A DNA stretch of 64,000 nt, taken from the NCBI RefSeq assembly GCF_000744705.1, contig NZ_JQML01000001.1, positions 248,001 to 312,000 of the forward strand, read 5' to 3'. The notes beneath the pieces were generated by a model. The model saw only the letters and a program-made list of their open reading frames with translations, was not told the origin of the DNA and ran no database searches. Numbering within the stretch: the stretch's first letter is position 1; every line of letters begins with the position of its first letter. Positions 26,533-36,343 of this stretch are shown here, piece after piece. A program made the translations under genes and the position numbers. The stretch is from Streptacidiphilus albus JL83 (GTDB taxonomy: Bacteria > Actinomycetota > Actinomycetes > Streptomycetales > Streptomycetaceae).

Positions 26533-27683
26533 GAGCCCGCCTCCGTGGGGTGCGGCGCCGGGACTACCGATCCCGTCCATGCGGCGTTGACGTTCTCCGG
26601 CGTCACCGCCGGGTGGCGGGAGGCGATGAAGAAGGCGATCGAGGCCAGCACCAGCACGACGAAGATCACCACCACGCCGGGGGTCCCGCCGATCCCGTGG
26701 GCGGCCCAGTAGGCCACCGCACCGACCAGGGCGGCGGCCGGCAGCGTGAGCAGCCAGGCCACGACCATCCGGCGGGCGATGTGCCAGCGGACCACGCCGC
26801 CCTTCTTGCCCACCCCGGCGCCCAGGATCGATCCGGTGGCCACGTGGGTGGTGGAGAGCGAGTAGCCGAAGTCGGTGGAGGTGAGGATCACCGCGGCCGA
26901 GGCGGCCTCGCTGGCCATTCCCTGCGGCGGCTCGATCTCCACCAGTCCCTTGCCCAGCGCCCGGATGACCCGCCACCCGCCGATGTAGGTGCCCAGGGCG
27001 ATCGCCGCCGCGCAGGAGGCGATCACCCAGGTCGGCGACTTCGCCCCGGTGTGCAGGGTTCCGTTGGCGATCAGGGCCAGCGTGATGATGCCCATGGTCT
27101 TCTGCGCGTCGTTGGTGCCGTGGGCGAGCGAGACCATGGAGGCCGAGCCGATCTGGCCGAGCCGGAAGCCGTGCGCGCGCGGGCGTTCGGGGACGTCCCG
27201 GGTGAGGCGGTAGACCAGGTAGGTGCCCAGCGCGGCGATGGCCCCGGCGATGAACGGGGAGAGCGCCGCGGGCACGATCACCTTGGAGACCAGGCCCTGC
27301 CACTTGACGGCGGAGGAGCCGGCCGCCGCTATGGTCGCGCCCACCACGCCGCCGATCAGCGCGTGCGAGGAGCTGGAGGGGATCCCGAGGAACCAGGTCG
27401 CCAGATTCCACAGGATGCTGCCGGTCAGTCCGGCGAAGACCACGGTCAGGGTCACGTCCGTGGTGTCGACCAGGCCGCTGGCGATGGTCGCGGCGACAGC
27501 GGTCGACAGGAACGCCCCGGCCAGGTTCAGCACGGCCGAGAGGCCGACCGCGATGCGTGGCGGCAGCGCGCCGGTGACGATCGAGGTGGCCATGGCGTTG
27601 CCGGTGTCATGGAATCCATTGGTGAAATCGAATCCCAGCGCGGTGGCTACCACCAGCACCAGAATCGTATCGTTGCCCGTCAC
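26529..27683 (-). CDS. pit: Low-affinity inorganic phosphate transporter, Pit family
   Basis: A 384-residue membrane protein with the two PHO4/Pit signature repeats: GFDFTNGFHDTGNAMATSI near the N-terminus and MVSLAHGTNDAQKTMGIITL in the second half, plus GIPSSSSHALIGGVVG and STTHVATGSILGAGVGKK. These mark ion-coupled metal-phosphate symport. The start is the GTG at 27683, which puts the first signature at the normal position; an earlier ATG would add an unconserved Arg/Pro-rich stretch. The second gene of the operon is the small membrane protein at 26287-26532. No pho-box-like repeats are obvious upstream. Confidence 0.93.
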   Translation of the reverse strand: MTGNDTILVLVVATALGFDFTNGFHDTGNAMATSIVTGALPPRIAVGLSAVLNLAGAFLSTAVAATIASGLVDTTDVTLTVVFAGLTGSILWNLATWFLGIPSSSSHALIGGVVGATIAAAGSSAVKWQGLVSKVIVPAALSPFIAGAIAALGTYLVYRLTRDVPERPRAHGFRLGQIGSASMVSLAHGTNDAQKTMGIITLALIANGTLHTGAKSPTWVIASCAAAIALGTYIGGWRVIRALGKGLVEIEPPQGMASEAASAAVILTSTDFGYSLSTTHVATGSILGAGVGKKGGVVRWHIARRMVVAWLLTLPAAALVGAVAYWAAHGIGGTPGVVVIFVVLVLASIAFFIASRHPAVTPENVNAAWTGSVVPAPHPTEAGS

Positions 27684-27845
27684 AAGCCAGAACCTAGCCC
27701 GTCGCCGGACGGGCCCCTGGCTGCTGCGGTCCGGCGCGCCGACTGCGGCGGGTCCGCCATCCGAACGGACCATCGGCCGGGGCGGAGCCCGGAGCACCGA
27801 TCGCCCGGCCCCGGCGCACAGGGCCGGGGCCGGGCAGCGCGCCGG

Positions 27846-28940
27846 CTACCAGAAGTCGGGCAGGCTGTAGCGGTTCGTGTTGGTGCAGTGCCAGTGGTGG
27901 TTGCCGTCGATCCAGGCGGCCACGCCGCGCAGGAACCGGACCACGGGCGGCAGCGGGTGGGCCGTGGCCGCCTCGGTCGCGGCGGCCTCGAACTCCCGCA
28001 TCAGCTCGTTGTGGACCTCGACCGCCTTCAGGTAGGCCTCGCGCTCGTCGCACCCCTCGCGCTCGGCGATCACCACCGGCAGGTTCAGGTGCTTGCCCGG
28101 GATGGCCAGCTCCTTGGTGTACGAGTACAGGTCGTTGACGATGGTGGTGGCGTTGGAGCCGAGCGCGATCACCCGTTGCAGGGCGGGCAGGGCGTGGAGG
28201 TCGGCGGGCAGCTCGTAGCCGTCGACGGTGTCGGTGATGGTCGGGCACGGGCGGAAGTTGTTGAACTGGCGCATCGCCAGGTACTCCCAGACCTCGGGAA
28301 CGTAGTCCGTCTCGGTCCACGCGGCCTCGGCCAGGTAGCCGAGGTGCAGCCGCGCCATGTCGTGCCGGTACCGGTCCGCCTGGGAGGGCGAGGACGCCTG
28401 GGTGAAGTACTGCATGGCGGAGCGGTAGGCACGCCGGGGGGCGTCCGAGTGGAGCGACGCCGCTGCCTCCGGCTGGTACTCCGCCACCGTGTGCAGCGGG
28501 TCGAGGGCGATGTGCGCCAGCAGCAGCCGTCCGCCGAGGCCCACCGGCGAGCCGCCGTGGTTCTCGCAGTAGCAGTCGTCCACCGCGTTCTCGGCCGCCA
28601 TCAGCCGGGCGGCGATCATCAGGTGGTCGATCGAGGGGGCGACCGGGTGGCAGGCGACCATGTAGCGGCCGATGTCGAAGCCGTCGAACTGGTCCTCCCA
28701 TTCCGGCGGGTACAGCTGGACCTCGTCCATGGCCCACCGCTTGACCCGCCGGCCCACCTCCGCCGACCGCTCGGCATCCGGCTCGGGCACCGGGTGGTAG
28801 TACAGGCCGGGGATCGGCGTCCCCGCCCCGGGGGCGTCCACCGGCTCCTCCTCCGGGGCGTCGGGTCGGCCCAGCCGCAGGCCCGACGTGCCGAGACCGC
28901 TCGGGCTGCTCAGGATCCGCTCCAGGACCGTGGGATTCAC
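27846..28940 (-). CDS. 2-methylisoborneol synthase (terpene synthase)
   Basis: A 364-residue class I terpene cyclase of the 2-MIB type, which cyclises 2-methyl-geranyl diphosphate to the earthy odorant 2-methylisoborneol. The metal-binding motif is in NAVDDCYCENHGGSPVGLGG, a form characteristic of MIB synthases. The NSE motif is NDLYSYTKE, preceded by FNNFRPCPTITDTVDGYEL. The C-terminus GNHHWHCTNTNRYSLPDFW matches the family. A variable Pro/Gly-rich N-terminal tail is also typical. The start is taken as the GTG at 28940. The usual partners, the GPP C2-methyltransferase and cyclic-nucleotide-binding protein, are not next to it. Confidence 0.9.
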   Translation of the reverse strand: MNPTVLERILSSPSGLGTSGLRLGRPDAPEEEPVDAPGAGTPIPGLYYHPVPEPDAERSAEVGRRVKRWAMDEVQLYPPEWEDQFDGFDIGRYMVACHPVAPSIDHLMIAARLMAAENAVDDCYCENHGGSPVGLGGRLLLAHIALDPLHTVAEYQPEAAASLHSDAPRRAYRSAMQYFTQASSPSQADRYRHDMARLHLGYLAEAAWTETDYVPEVWEYLAMRQFNNFRPCPTITDTVDGYELPADLHALPALQRVIALGSNATTIVNDLYSYTKELAIPGKHLNLPVVIAEREGCDEREAYLKAVEVHNELMREFEAAATEAATAHPLPPVVRFLRGVAAWIDGNHHWHCTNTNRYSLPDFW

Positions 28941-29429
28941 GCCTGCACCGCCTCGGCCACCCGGTGACTCCGGGACCTGACGGGCCGATCGCACTGGTGC
29001 GGCCGTACTTTGACAGCGATCCCACTGGGGGACATTGACTACTCCTCACACGCTGCTCCGGTCCGGTGGGCGACCGGACCGTTGGGCGCCGCCGAACAAC
29101 CCGCCCAGGAGAGTCGGACGTCGGCGACTCCGCTCTATGACTTCACCCCGGAACCGGCCGGCAATCCCCACCCGCCCCGGCGCATCCGCGTGCGGAGCCG
29201 GCGCGCACGGCTCCCTCGCGAGCCCGCCTCGGCGGTGGAGTCGCCCCTGCGACCCGCTGCTCGAACGGCGTGACCAGGCCCCGGCCGGTGTTCCGTCCCG
29301 CGCGGGCTCACCGCCCGGCGGGACGGCGTAGAGTCGAAGTGCGGAGGACATCTCGCACGCGACCGGTTGTGGCCGCGTCGTCCTCGCGGTGTTCCGGGCG
29401 AGTGACCGCCCGGGGTCAGGTTTTCCGCC
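28941..29429. other. Intergenic region between divergent MIB synthase and DUF5994 genes
   Basis: No convincing gene. It should hold both promoters. A pair of GATCGC/GCGATC half-sites at 28987-28992 and 29016-29021 flanks a TTTGACA-like stretch (29009-29015), a possible operator for the synthase. Confidence 0.4.
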
Positions 29430-29975
29430 ATGGCGAATTCCACCGAAGACTCACCCTCGATCGCGCTGCACTCCCCCGCGCTGTCCTCCCCCGCGCTGCC
29501 GCTGCGCCTGTCGCTGACCCCCGCCGGGGCGCGCTGCCGGCTGGACGGCGCCTGGTGGCCGCGCTCGCGCGACCTGGAACGCGAGCTGCCGTCCCTGGTC
29601 GCGGAACTCGACCGGGCCTGGGGACGCATCACTCACGCCACCTTCAACCGGCACCTGTGGCCGGACTCCCCCTACGGGGTGCGGGCCGGATCGCACCAGG
29701 TCCGCCTCGGCTGGTTCGACGCCGAGCAGGACCCGGACGAGCTCAGCCTCTTCTCCTACGAGGTCGGCCGCTGGGACCTCCTGGTGGTGCCGCCGGAGGC
29801 CGACTCGGAACGCGCCGCCCGGCTGATGGCCTCCGCGTCCCGCTCCGGCAACACGGACACCGCCGCCGCGCTGGTCGAGCCGGACTCCACCGACCGCTGG
29901 GGCAAGTCGCGCTGGGACGACACCCGCCCCCGCGACTGGAACGCCGAGGGCGCCACGGTCACGGTCGCGGGCTGA
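29430..29975 (+). CDS. DUF5994 family protein
   Basis: A 181-residue cytoplasmic protein of an actinobacterial family of unknown function. It shows the family hallmarks LDGAWWPRSRDLERELPSLV, WGRITHATFNRHLWP, and YEVGRWDLLVVPPEAD. Streptomycetes carry several paralogues, often near stress-response genes. The ATG at 29430 is about nine bases after a CAGG ribosome site. No catalytic residues can be assigned. Confidence 0.8.
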   Translation: MANSTEDSPSIALHSPALSSPALPLRLSLTPAGARCRLDGAWWPRSRDLERELPSLVAELDRAWGRITHATFNRHLWPDSPYGVRAGSHQVRLGWFDAEQDPDELSLFSYEVGRWDLLVVPPEADSERAARLMASASRSGNTDTAAALVEPDSTDRWGKSRWDDTRPRDWNAEGATVTVAG

Positions 29976-30003
29976 GAGCGCCGGCCGGGGGCGCCGGCGC
30001 GGG

Positions 30004-32379
30004 TCAGTTGCTCCAGCTCCAGTCGGTGACCTCGGGCAGGTCGGTGCCGTGGGCCCGGATCCAGTCGTGGTGCCGCTGGCGGATGTCCACCATCTGCTGG
30101 CGCACCCCGGCGGCGCGGACGGCCAGCCCCGGCACCCGGTCGATGACGTCCATGACCAGGCGGTAGCGGTCCAGGTCGTTGCGGACCACCATGTCGAAGG
30201 GTGTGGTGGTGGTTCCCGACTCCTTGTAGCCCCGGACGTGCAGGTGCTGGTGGTTGCTGCGGCGGTAGGCCAGCCGGTGGATCAGCCAGGGATAGCCGTG
30301 GTAGGCGAAGACCACCGGCTTGTCGGGGGTGAACAGGGCGTCGTAATCGCGGTCGGGCATGCCGTGCGGGTGCTCCTCGGCGGGCATCAGCCGGGCGATG
30401 TCGACCACGTTGACGACCCGGACCGACAGGTCCGGCAGGTGGCGCCGGAGCAGGTCGGCGGCGGCCATCACCTCCTGGGTGGGGACGTCGCCGGCGCAGG
30501 CCAGGACCACGTCGGGCTCACCGTCCGGGGACTCGGTGCCGGCCCACTCCCAGATGCCGGCGCCCCGGGCGCAGTGGGCGCGGGCCTGGTCCAGGGTGAG
30601 CCAGTCGAAGCAGGGCTGCTTGCCGGCCACCACGACGTTGACGTAGTCGCGGCTGCGCAGCACATGGTCGGCCACCGAGAGCAGGGTGTTGGTGTCCGGC
30701 GGGAAGTAGACCCGGACGGCTTCCGGGCTCTTGTTCAGGACGTGGTCGACGAAGCCCGGGTCCTGGTGCGAGAAGCCGTTGTGGTCCTGGCGCCACACAT
30801 GCGAGGTGAGCAGGTAGTTCAGCGAGGCGATCGGTGCGCGCCAGGTGATCCCGCGGGTGGTCCGCAGCCACTTGATGTGCTGGTTGACCATGGAGTCGAC
30901 GATGTGGACGAAGGCCTCGTAGCAGGAGAACAGTCCGTGCCGCCCGGTCAGCAGGTAGCCCTCCAGCCAGCCCTGGCAGGTGTGCTCGGAGAGGATCTCC
31001 ATCACCCGCCCGTCATGGGCCAGGTGTTCGTCCACCGGCAGCACCTCCGCCTGCCAGGCCTTGCCGCTGGCGGCGTAGACGGCCTGGAGCCGGTTGGAGG
31101 CGGTCTCGTCCGGGCCCACCAGCCGGAAGTCGCGCCGGGCCGCGGTGTCGGCCATCACCTGCTCCAGCAGGTCGCCCAGCACCCGGGTGGGCTCGTGCAT
31201 CGTGGTGCCGGGCTTGTCGACGGGCACGGCGAACCGCTCCAGCTCGGCGATCGGCAGGTCGCGCAGCAGCAGGCCGCCGTTGGCGTGCGGGTTCGCGCCC
31301 AGGCGGCGCTCGCCCTCCGGGATCTGGGCGAGGACCTGCGCGGTGGGCCGGCCCTCGGCGTCGAAGAGCTCCTCCGGGCGGTAGGAGCGCAGCCAGGACT
31401 CGAGCTGCGCCAGGTGCTCGGGGTTCTCGTGGATGCCGTCCAGCGGGACCTGGTGGGCGCGCCAGGTGCCCTCGACCGGCACGCCGTCGACCATGGCGGG
31501 GCCGGTCCAGCCCTTCGGCGTGCGCAGCACGATCATCGGCCAGTGCACGCGCTCCTGTTCACCGGCGCCGCTGCGGGCCTGCTGCTGGGCGGCGTGGATC
31601 CGGTCGACCGCGGTGTCCATGGCGGCGGCCATGGCGCGGTGCACGGCGGCCGGGTCGTCGCCGGTGACGTGGATCGGGTCGTGGCCGTAGCCGCGCAGCA
31701 GTTCGTCGAGCTCGGCCTCGGGGATCCGGGCGAGCACCGTCGGGTTGGCGATCTTGTAGCCGTTGAGGTGCAGGATCGGCAGCACCGCTCCGTCGTGGAC
31801 CGGGTCGAGGAACTTGTTGGAGTGCCAGGACGCCGCCAGCGGGCCGGTCTCGGCCTCGCCGTCGCCGACCACGCAGGTGACCAGCAGGTCGGGGTTGTCC
31901 AGGGCGGCGCCGTAGGCGTGCGAGAGCGAGTAGCCGAGCTCGCCGCCCTCGTGGATCGAGCCGGGGGTCTCCGGGGCGACGTGGCTGGGCACGCCGCCGG
32001 GGAAGGAGAACTGCCGGAACAGCTTCGCCATGCCGTCCCGGTCGCGGGTGATGTCGGGGTAGGTCCGGGTGTAGCTGCCCTCCAACCAGGAGTTGGCCAG
32101 TACCGCCGGACCGCCGTGGCCCGGGCCCCAGACGCAGATCGCGTCCAGGTCGCGGGCCTTGACCACCCGGTTCAGGTGGGTGTGGACCAGGTTCAGACCG
32201 GGCGAGGTGCCCCAGTGCCCGAGCAGCCGGGGTTTGACGTGCTCGGCGCGCAGCGGTTCCTGCAGCAGCGGGTTGGCCAGCAGGTAGATCTGACCCACCG
32301 CCAGGTAGTTCGCGGCGCGCCAGTGTGCGTCCAGGTCGCTGACCTCGGCGTCGGAGATGCCGGTGACGGTGGTGTTCAT
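30004..32379 (-). CDS. xfp: Phosphoketolase (xylulose-5-phosphate/fructose-6-phosphate)
   Basis: A 791-residue thiamine-diphosphate enzyme that splits xylulose 5-P or fructose 6-P with phosphate into acetyl-P and a shorter sugar phosphate. It shows [20 protein letters not shown] near the N-terminus, the TPP-binding [11 protein letters not shown]...N segment, [17 protein letters not shown]-like [20 protein letters not shown], and [13 protein letters not shown]. These are standard Xfp motifs. The start is the ATG at 32379. It runs alone, diverging from the PAS-SpoIIE gene. No acetate kinase gene lies beside it. Confidence 0.95.
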   Translation of the reverse strand: MNTTVTGISDAEVSDLDAHWRAANYLAVGQIYLLANPLLQEPLRAEHVKPRLLGHWGTSPGLNLVHTHLNRVVKARDLDAICVWGPGHGGPAVLANSWLEGSYTRTYPDITRDRDGMAKLFRQFSFPGGVPSHVAPETPGSIHEGGELGYSLSHAYGAALDNPDLLVTCVVGDGEAETGPLAASWHSNKFLDPVHDGAVLPILHLNGYKIANPTVLARIPEAELDELLRGYGHDPIHVTGDDPAAVHRAMAAAMDTAVDRIHAAQQQARSGAGEQERVHWPMIVLRTPKGWTGPAMVDGVPVEGTWRAHQVPLDGIHENPEHLAQLESWLRSYRPEELFDAEGRPTAQVLAQIPEGERRLGANPHANGGLLLRDLPIAELERFAVPVDKPGTTMHEPTRVLGDLLEQVMADTAARRDFRLVGPDETASNRLQAVYAASGKAWQAEVLPVDEHLAHDGRVMEILSEHTCQGWLEGYLLTGRHGLFSCYEAFVHIVDSMVNQHIKWLRTTRGITWRAPIASLNYLLTSHVWRQDHNGFSHQDPGFVDHVLNKSPEAVRVYFPPDTNTLLSVADHVLRSRDYVNVVVAGKQPCFDWLTLDQARAHCARGAGIWEWAGTESPDGEPDVVLACAGDVPTQEVMAAADLLRRHLPDLSVRVVNVVDIARLMPAEEHPHGMPDRDYDALFTPDKPVVFAYHGYPWLIHRLAYRRSNHQHLHVRGYKESGTTTTPFDMVVRNDLDRYRLVMDVIDRVPGLAVRAAGVRQQMVDIRQRHHDWIRAHGTDLPEVTDWSWSN

Positions 32380-32763
32380 GCTCGGGTGGCTCCCTTGGGG
32401 CAGACGGCGGACGGGGGCGGAGCGGAAGGGGCTGCAGCCAGACTGCTCCGCGCGGTCCGCGCCACGACAGGGCCGAACGGTCCCCGTCGGCCGGCCCGGT
32501 GAGGACCGGTGGTCCCTCACCATGAAACGCGGTCCCACCGGGGATGACCGGGACAACACGCCGTTCCGCCGCGCGGGGCCGAGTTGGGCGACTCGCCCCT
32601 CCCCCGCACCTTCGCAATCATTTCTGATCAGTTTCAGTCAGAACAGGTGACAGTCTCGGAGGGGAACCCGATCCGTGGTCAGATATCACCAGCAGTTGAC
32701 CGGAATGTCTGTCCACTCCAGGCTCCGGCACTGGTGCGGGCGACGCGAGCGCAAGGCGGCACC
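32380..32763. other. Divergent control region of xfp and the PAS-SpoIIE gene
   Basis: No gene. AT-rich stretches (around 32615-32640, TTTCTGATCAGTTTCAGTC, and 32680-32705) suggest promoters, but I could not define convincing -35/-10 pairs or a terminator. Confidence 0.4.
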
Positions 32764-34635
32764 ATGGCGACCACCACCGAGGAACCCTTCCGGGGACTGC
32801 TGGAGGCGGCACCGGACGCGATGGTCATCGTCGACGACGCGGGACTGATCCAGCTGGTCAACGCCCAGGCCGAGGCCCTGTTCGGCTACCCGCGCCGGGA
32901 ACTCCTGGGCCAACCGGTCGAGGTGCTGGTGCCGGAGCGGTTCCGCAGCCGGCACCCCGGGCACCGGCACGGCTACGTCGACACCCGCCGGGTCCGGCCG
33001 ATGGGCGCCGGACTGGAGCTCTACGGACTGCGCAGGGACGGCACCGAGTTCCCGGTCGAGATCAGCCTCAGCCCGCTGGAGACCCCCGGCGGACCGCTGC
33101 TGTCGGCCGCCGTCCGCGACGTCAGCGAACGCAAGGCCGCCGAGACGCTCTTCCGGGGACTGCTGGAGGCGGCCCCGGACGCGATGGTGATCGTCGACGA
33201 CGCGGGCGTCATCCGGCTGGTCAACGCCCAGACCGAGACCCTCTTCGGCTACCCCCGCGAGGACCTCCTGGGCCAGGACATCGAGATCCTGGTGCCCGAG
33301 CGGTTCCGCAGCCAGCACCCCGGACACCGGCACGGCTACGTCGACACCCGCCGGCTCCGGCCGATGGGCGCCGGACTGGAGCTCCACGGACTGCGCAAGG
33401 ACGGCACCGAGTTCCCGGTCGAGATCAGCCTCAGCCCGCTGGAGACCCCGCAGGGCCCGCTGGTGTCGGCCGCCGTCCGCGACGTCAGCGAACGCAAGGC
33501 CGCCGAGGCCACCCTCGCGGAACTCCACGAGCAGCAGCGCCATGTCGCACTCACCCTGCAGCGCAGCCTGATGGGCTCACCGCCGCCGGTGCCCGGCCTG
33601 GAGAGCGCCGGCCGCTACTTCCCGGCCCGCCAGGGCGCCGGCGTGGGCGGCGACTGGTTCGACCTGATCGCGCTGGGCACCGGACACGTCGGCGTCCTGA
33701 TCGGCGACGTGATGGGCCGGGGCCTGGAGGCCGCCGCGGTGATGGGCCAGTTACGCTCGGCGGCCCATGCCCTGGCCAAGACCGGCATGCCGCCGTGGCA
33801 ACTGGTGCAGGCCCTGGACGCGGTCGTCAGCGAGCTCCCCGACCAGTTCGTGACCTGCTGCTACCTGGTGCTGGACCTGGACCTCGCCGAGCTGACCGTG
33901 TGCTCGGCCGGGCACCTGCCCGTCCTGCTGGTCGACCCCGACGGGCGGGCCGGGCGGCTCCCGGTGCCGGTGAGCGTCCCCCTGGGCGTCGGCGAGGTGC
34001 CGCACCAGCAGACCACCCTGGCCGTCGCGCCCGGCTCCGTCCTGGCCCTGTACACCGACGGCCTGGTGGAGACCCCGCACAGCGACATCGAGCTGCAGGT
34101 CGACGTCCTGACCGCGGCGCTGGAGAAGGCCGTCGCCGACTGGCCCGACCTGGAGTCGGCCGCCGACTCCGTGCTGGCCACCCTGCTCCCCGACCCCGAC
34201 GACTACGCCGACGACGTGACCCTGCTGCTGGCCCGGATCCCGCGGACCCCGGCCACCACCGCCTGCACGGAGCTGGCCGCCGTTCCCGCCGGCGTCGGCC
34301 GGGGCCGGCACTTCCTGCGCCGCACCCTGGACGCCTGGAACCGTCCCGACCTGGCCGACACCGCCTGCCTGCTGGCATCCGAACTGCTCGCCAACGCCGT
34401 CCGGCACGCCGGCGGCCCGTTGCGGCTGCGGCTGCGCCTGGACGGGGAGGAGCTGAGCGTCGAGGTCCGCGACTCCAGCCCGGCCGTCCCGCATGCCCGG
34501 CACGCGGGCCCGGAGCAGGAGTCGGGCCGGGGCCTGCTCCTGGTCCAGACCCTGGCCACGGCCTGGGGCACCCGACCCGACGGCGAGGGCAAGACCGTGT
34601 GGTTCTCCCTGGCCCCGGGCGAGGGTGAGGGCTGA
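32764..34635 (+). CDS. PAS-PAS-SpoIIE phosphatase with anti-sigma-like kinase domain; contains a TTA codon
   Basis: A 623-residue signalling protein. Two PAS domains (residues about 9-129 and 130-250) are near-identical copies. They are followed by a PP2C/SpoIIE phosphatase (about 290-495; GDWFDLIALGTGHVGVLIGDVMGRGLEAAAVM and ALYTDGLVETPHSDIE) and a C-terminal HATPase_c_2 domain of RsbW type (LLASELLANAVRHAGGPLRL, SGRGLLLVQTLATAWG). Such proteins set the phosphorylation of anti-anti-sigma factors in response to a sensed ligand or redox state. The leucine codon at 33751-33753 is TTA, rare in this genome type and read by the bldA tRNA, so translation may be tied to development. The ATG at 32764 follows an AAGGC-type site. 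Confidence 0.9.
   Translation: MATTTEEPFRGLLEAAPDAMVIVDDAGLIQLVNAQAEALFGYPRRELLGQPVEVLVPERFRSRHPGHRHGYVDTRRVRPMGAGLELYGLRRDGTEFPVEISLSPLETPGGPLLSAAVRDVSERKAAETLFRGLLEAAPDAMVIVDDAGVIRLVNAQTETLFGYPREDLLGQDIEILVPERFRSQHPGHRHGYVDTRRLRPMGAGLELHGLRKDGTEFPVEISLSPLETPQGPLVSAAVRDVSERKAAEATLAELHEQQRHVALTLQRSLMGSPPPVPGLESAGRYFPARQGAGVGGDWFDLIALGTGHVGVLIGDVMGRGLEAAAVMGQLRSAAHALAKTGMPPWQLVQALDAVVSELPDQFVTCCYLVLDLDLAELTVCSAGHLPVLLVDPDGRAGRLPVPVSVPLGVGEVPHQQTTLAVAPGSVLALYTDGLVETPHSDIELQVDVLTAALEKAVADWPDLESAADSVLATLLPDPDDYADDVTLLLARIPRTPATTACTELAAVPAGVGRGRHFLRRTLDAWNRPDLADTACLLASELLANAVRHAGGPLRLRLRLDGEELSVEVRDSSPAVPHARHAGPEQESGRGLLLVQTLATAWGTRPDGEGKTVWFSLAPGEGEG
32788..33513 (+). repeat. Intragenic tandem duplication of the PAS-coding segment (363-bp period)
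   Basis: 32788-33150 and 33151-33513 encode two PAS domains with long identical nucleotide runs (each opens TTCCGGGGACTGCTGGAGGC). Differences are scattered single bases, mostly silent, with a few clusters (ACTGATCCAG against CGTCATCCGG). This points to a recent or gene-converted duplication. Confidence 0.9.
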
Positions 34636-34647
34636 GCGGACCGACCG

Positions 34648-34714
34648 GAGTTACGAGACTCTGAGGTCTCGGAAATGGTGCTACTCTTTTCGAGACCTCG
34701 AAGTCTCGTAACTC
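34648..34714. promoter_or_regulatory. Paired TetR-type operators in a large inverted repeat
   Basis: Two copies of CGAGAC-6 bp-GTCTCG lie at 34654-34671 and 34691-34708, inside mirrored 24-bp arms (34648-34671 and 34691-34714, 22 of 24 matching). The promoter of the MFS gene must lie here, just before its start at 34733. The likely ligand is the TetR protein encoded at the end of the same operon. Confidence 0.82.
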
Positions 34715-34732
34715 GATGAATGGAACACCCTC

Positions 34733-36343
34733 ATGTCCGCCCCTGCTGTCGACCCCACGGTGCACCGCCGCCGCTGGCTGATACTCGGCGTCCTCGTGCT
34801 GAGCCTGCTGGTCGTCGTCCTCGACTCCAGCATCCTCAATGTCGCGCTCAAGACCATCGCCGACCCGGTGAAGGGGCTCGGCGCCTCCGAGACCGACCTT
34901 GAGTGGGCGACCAACGCCTACACCCTGGCCTTCGCCGGGCTGCTGTTCACCTGGGGCGTCCTGGGCGACCGGATCGGCCGCAAGAAGATGCTGCTGATCG
35001 GCATGGTGGTGTTCGGCATCGCCTCGCTGGCCTCGGCGTACTCGCAGTCGCCGGGCGAGCTGATCGGCGCGCGGATCCTGATGGGCGTCGGCGGTGCGGC
35101 GGTCATGCCCACCACTCTGGCGATCATCTCCAATGTCTTCGAACCCAAGGAGCGCGCCAAGGCCATCGGCATCTGGTCCGGCGCGGTCGGCATCGCCATC
35201 GCCATCGGCCCGATCACCGGCGGCGTGCTGCTGGAGCACTTCTGGTGGGGTTCGGTCTTCCTGGTCAACATCCCGATCGTGGCCGCGGCGCTGCTGCTGA
35301 TGTTCTTCCTGGTCCCCGACTCCAAGAACCCCGAGCCGGGCCGGTTCGACCCGGTCGGCGTGCCGCTGTCCATCGCCGGCATCACCGCCTTCGTCTACGG
35401 CATCATCCGGGCCGGCGACATCGGCTGGCTCAAGCCCGAGGCGCTCGGGATCATCGCCCTCGGCATCGTGTTGCTGGTGCTGTTCGTGCTGTGGGAGCGG
35501 AAGACCGACCACCCCGCCCTGAACGTCAAGCTGTTCCGCCACCGGGGCTTCTCGGCCGCGGTCGCCGTCATCGGCCTGGTGTTCCTGGCCCTGATGGGCA
35601 TGACCTTCTTCCTCTCCTTCTACATGCAGGCGGTGCGCGGCTTCTCCCCGCTGAAGTGCGGCGTACTGCTGATCCCGCTGGCCGTGGCCCAGCTGATCTT
35701 CTCCTCCCGCAGCGCGGGCCTGGTCAAGCGCTTCGGCCACAAGGCGGTCACCGCCGGCGGCATGGCCCTGGTCACCCTCGCCCTCGCCTCCTACTTCTTC
35801 GCCGGCACCGACTCCCCGATCTGGGTCCTGGAGATCGCCCTGTTCGTGATGGGCATGGGGATGGCCAACGTCATGCCGCCGGCCACCGCCGCGGTCATGG
35901 CCTCGGTCCCGCGGGAGAAGGCCGGCGAGGGTTCGGCCATCAGCAACACCGTCCGGCAGGTCGGCGGCGCACTGGGGGTCGCCGTCCTCGGCTCGATCCT
36001 CACCTCCGCCTACCGCACCAGGATCACTCCGGTGCTCGACGGCGTCCCGCAGCTGCACTCGGACCCCGGCACGGTGAAGGACCTGTCCAGCTCGATCACC
36101 GCCACCCAGGCGTTCGTGGAGAAGGTCGGCCCCAGGGCCGACGCGCTGCTCGAACCCTCCAAGGACGCCTTCGTCCAGGCCATGCACCTGGCCGTGGCCG
36201 GCTCGGTGGTCATGGGCGCCATCGGCGTGGTCATCGCCCTGCTCTGGCTGCCCGGCCGCAACCCCCTGGCGCAGGGCGGACCCGCGGCGCCGGCGGTCCC
36301 CGCCCAGGCCCGCACCGAGGAGAAGGTGCCGGTTGTCGACTGA
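34733..36343 (+). CDS. MFS drug exporter, DHA2 (EmrB/QacA) family
   Basis: A 536-residue protein with 14 predicted helices. Signature motifs are VVVLDSSILNVALKTI in helix 1, LGDRIGRKKMLLIGM (motif A), IGIWSGAVGIAIAIGPITGGVLL (motif C), and the helical hairpins of the DHA2 group. It should export hydrophobic or cationic compounds using the proton gradient. The natural substrate is unknown. The paired operators lie immediately upstream, and the TetR gene overlaps its 3' end, a typical self-regulated resistance operon. Confidence 0.93.
   Translation: MSAPAVDPTVHRRRWLILGVLVLSLLVVVLDSSILNVALKTIADPVKGLGASETDLEWATNAYTLAFAGLLFTWGVLGDRIGRKKMLLIGMVVFGIASLASAYSQSPGELIGARILMGVGGAAVMPTTLAIISNVFEPKERAKAIGIWSGAVGIAIAIGPITGGVLLEHFWWGSVFLVNIPIVAAALLLMFFLVPDSKNPEPGRFDPVGVPLSIAGITAFVYGIIRAGDIGWLKPEALGIIALGIVLLVLFVLWERKTDHPALNVKLFRHRGFSAAVAVIGLVFLALMGMTFFLSFYMQAVRGFSPLKCGVLLIPLAVAQLIFSSRSAGLVKRFGHKAVTAGGMALVTLALASYFFAGTDSPIWVLEIALFVMGMGMANVMPPATAAVMASVPREKAGEGSAISNTVRQVGGALGVAVLGSILTSAYRTRITPVLDGVPQLHSDPGTVKDLSSSITATQAFVEKVGPRADALLEPSKDAFVQAMHLAVAGSVVMGAIGVVIALLWLPGRNPLAQGGPAAPAVPAQARTEEKVPVVD

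Noticed and set aside
26550..28967. 805-codon + strand frame across pit and the MIB synthase gene
   Set aside because: It covers two well-supported minus-strand genes and has no domain signal.
30049..32502. 817-codon + strand frame opposite phosphoketolase
   Set aside because: Antisense shadow; phosphoketolase motifs are unambiguous on the minus strand.
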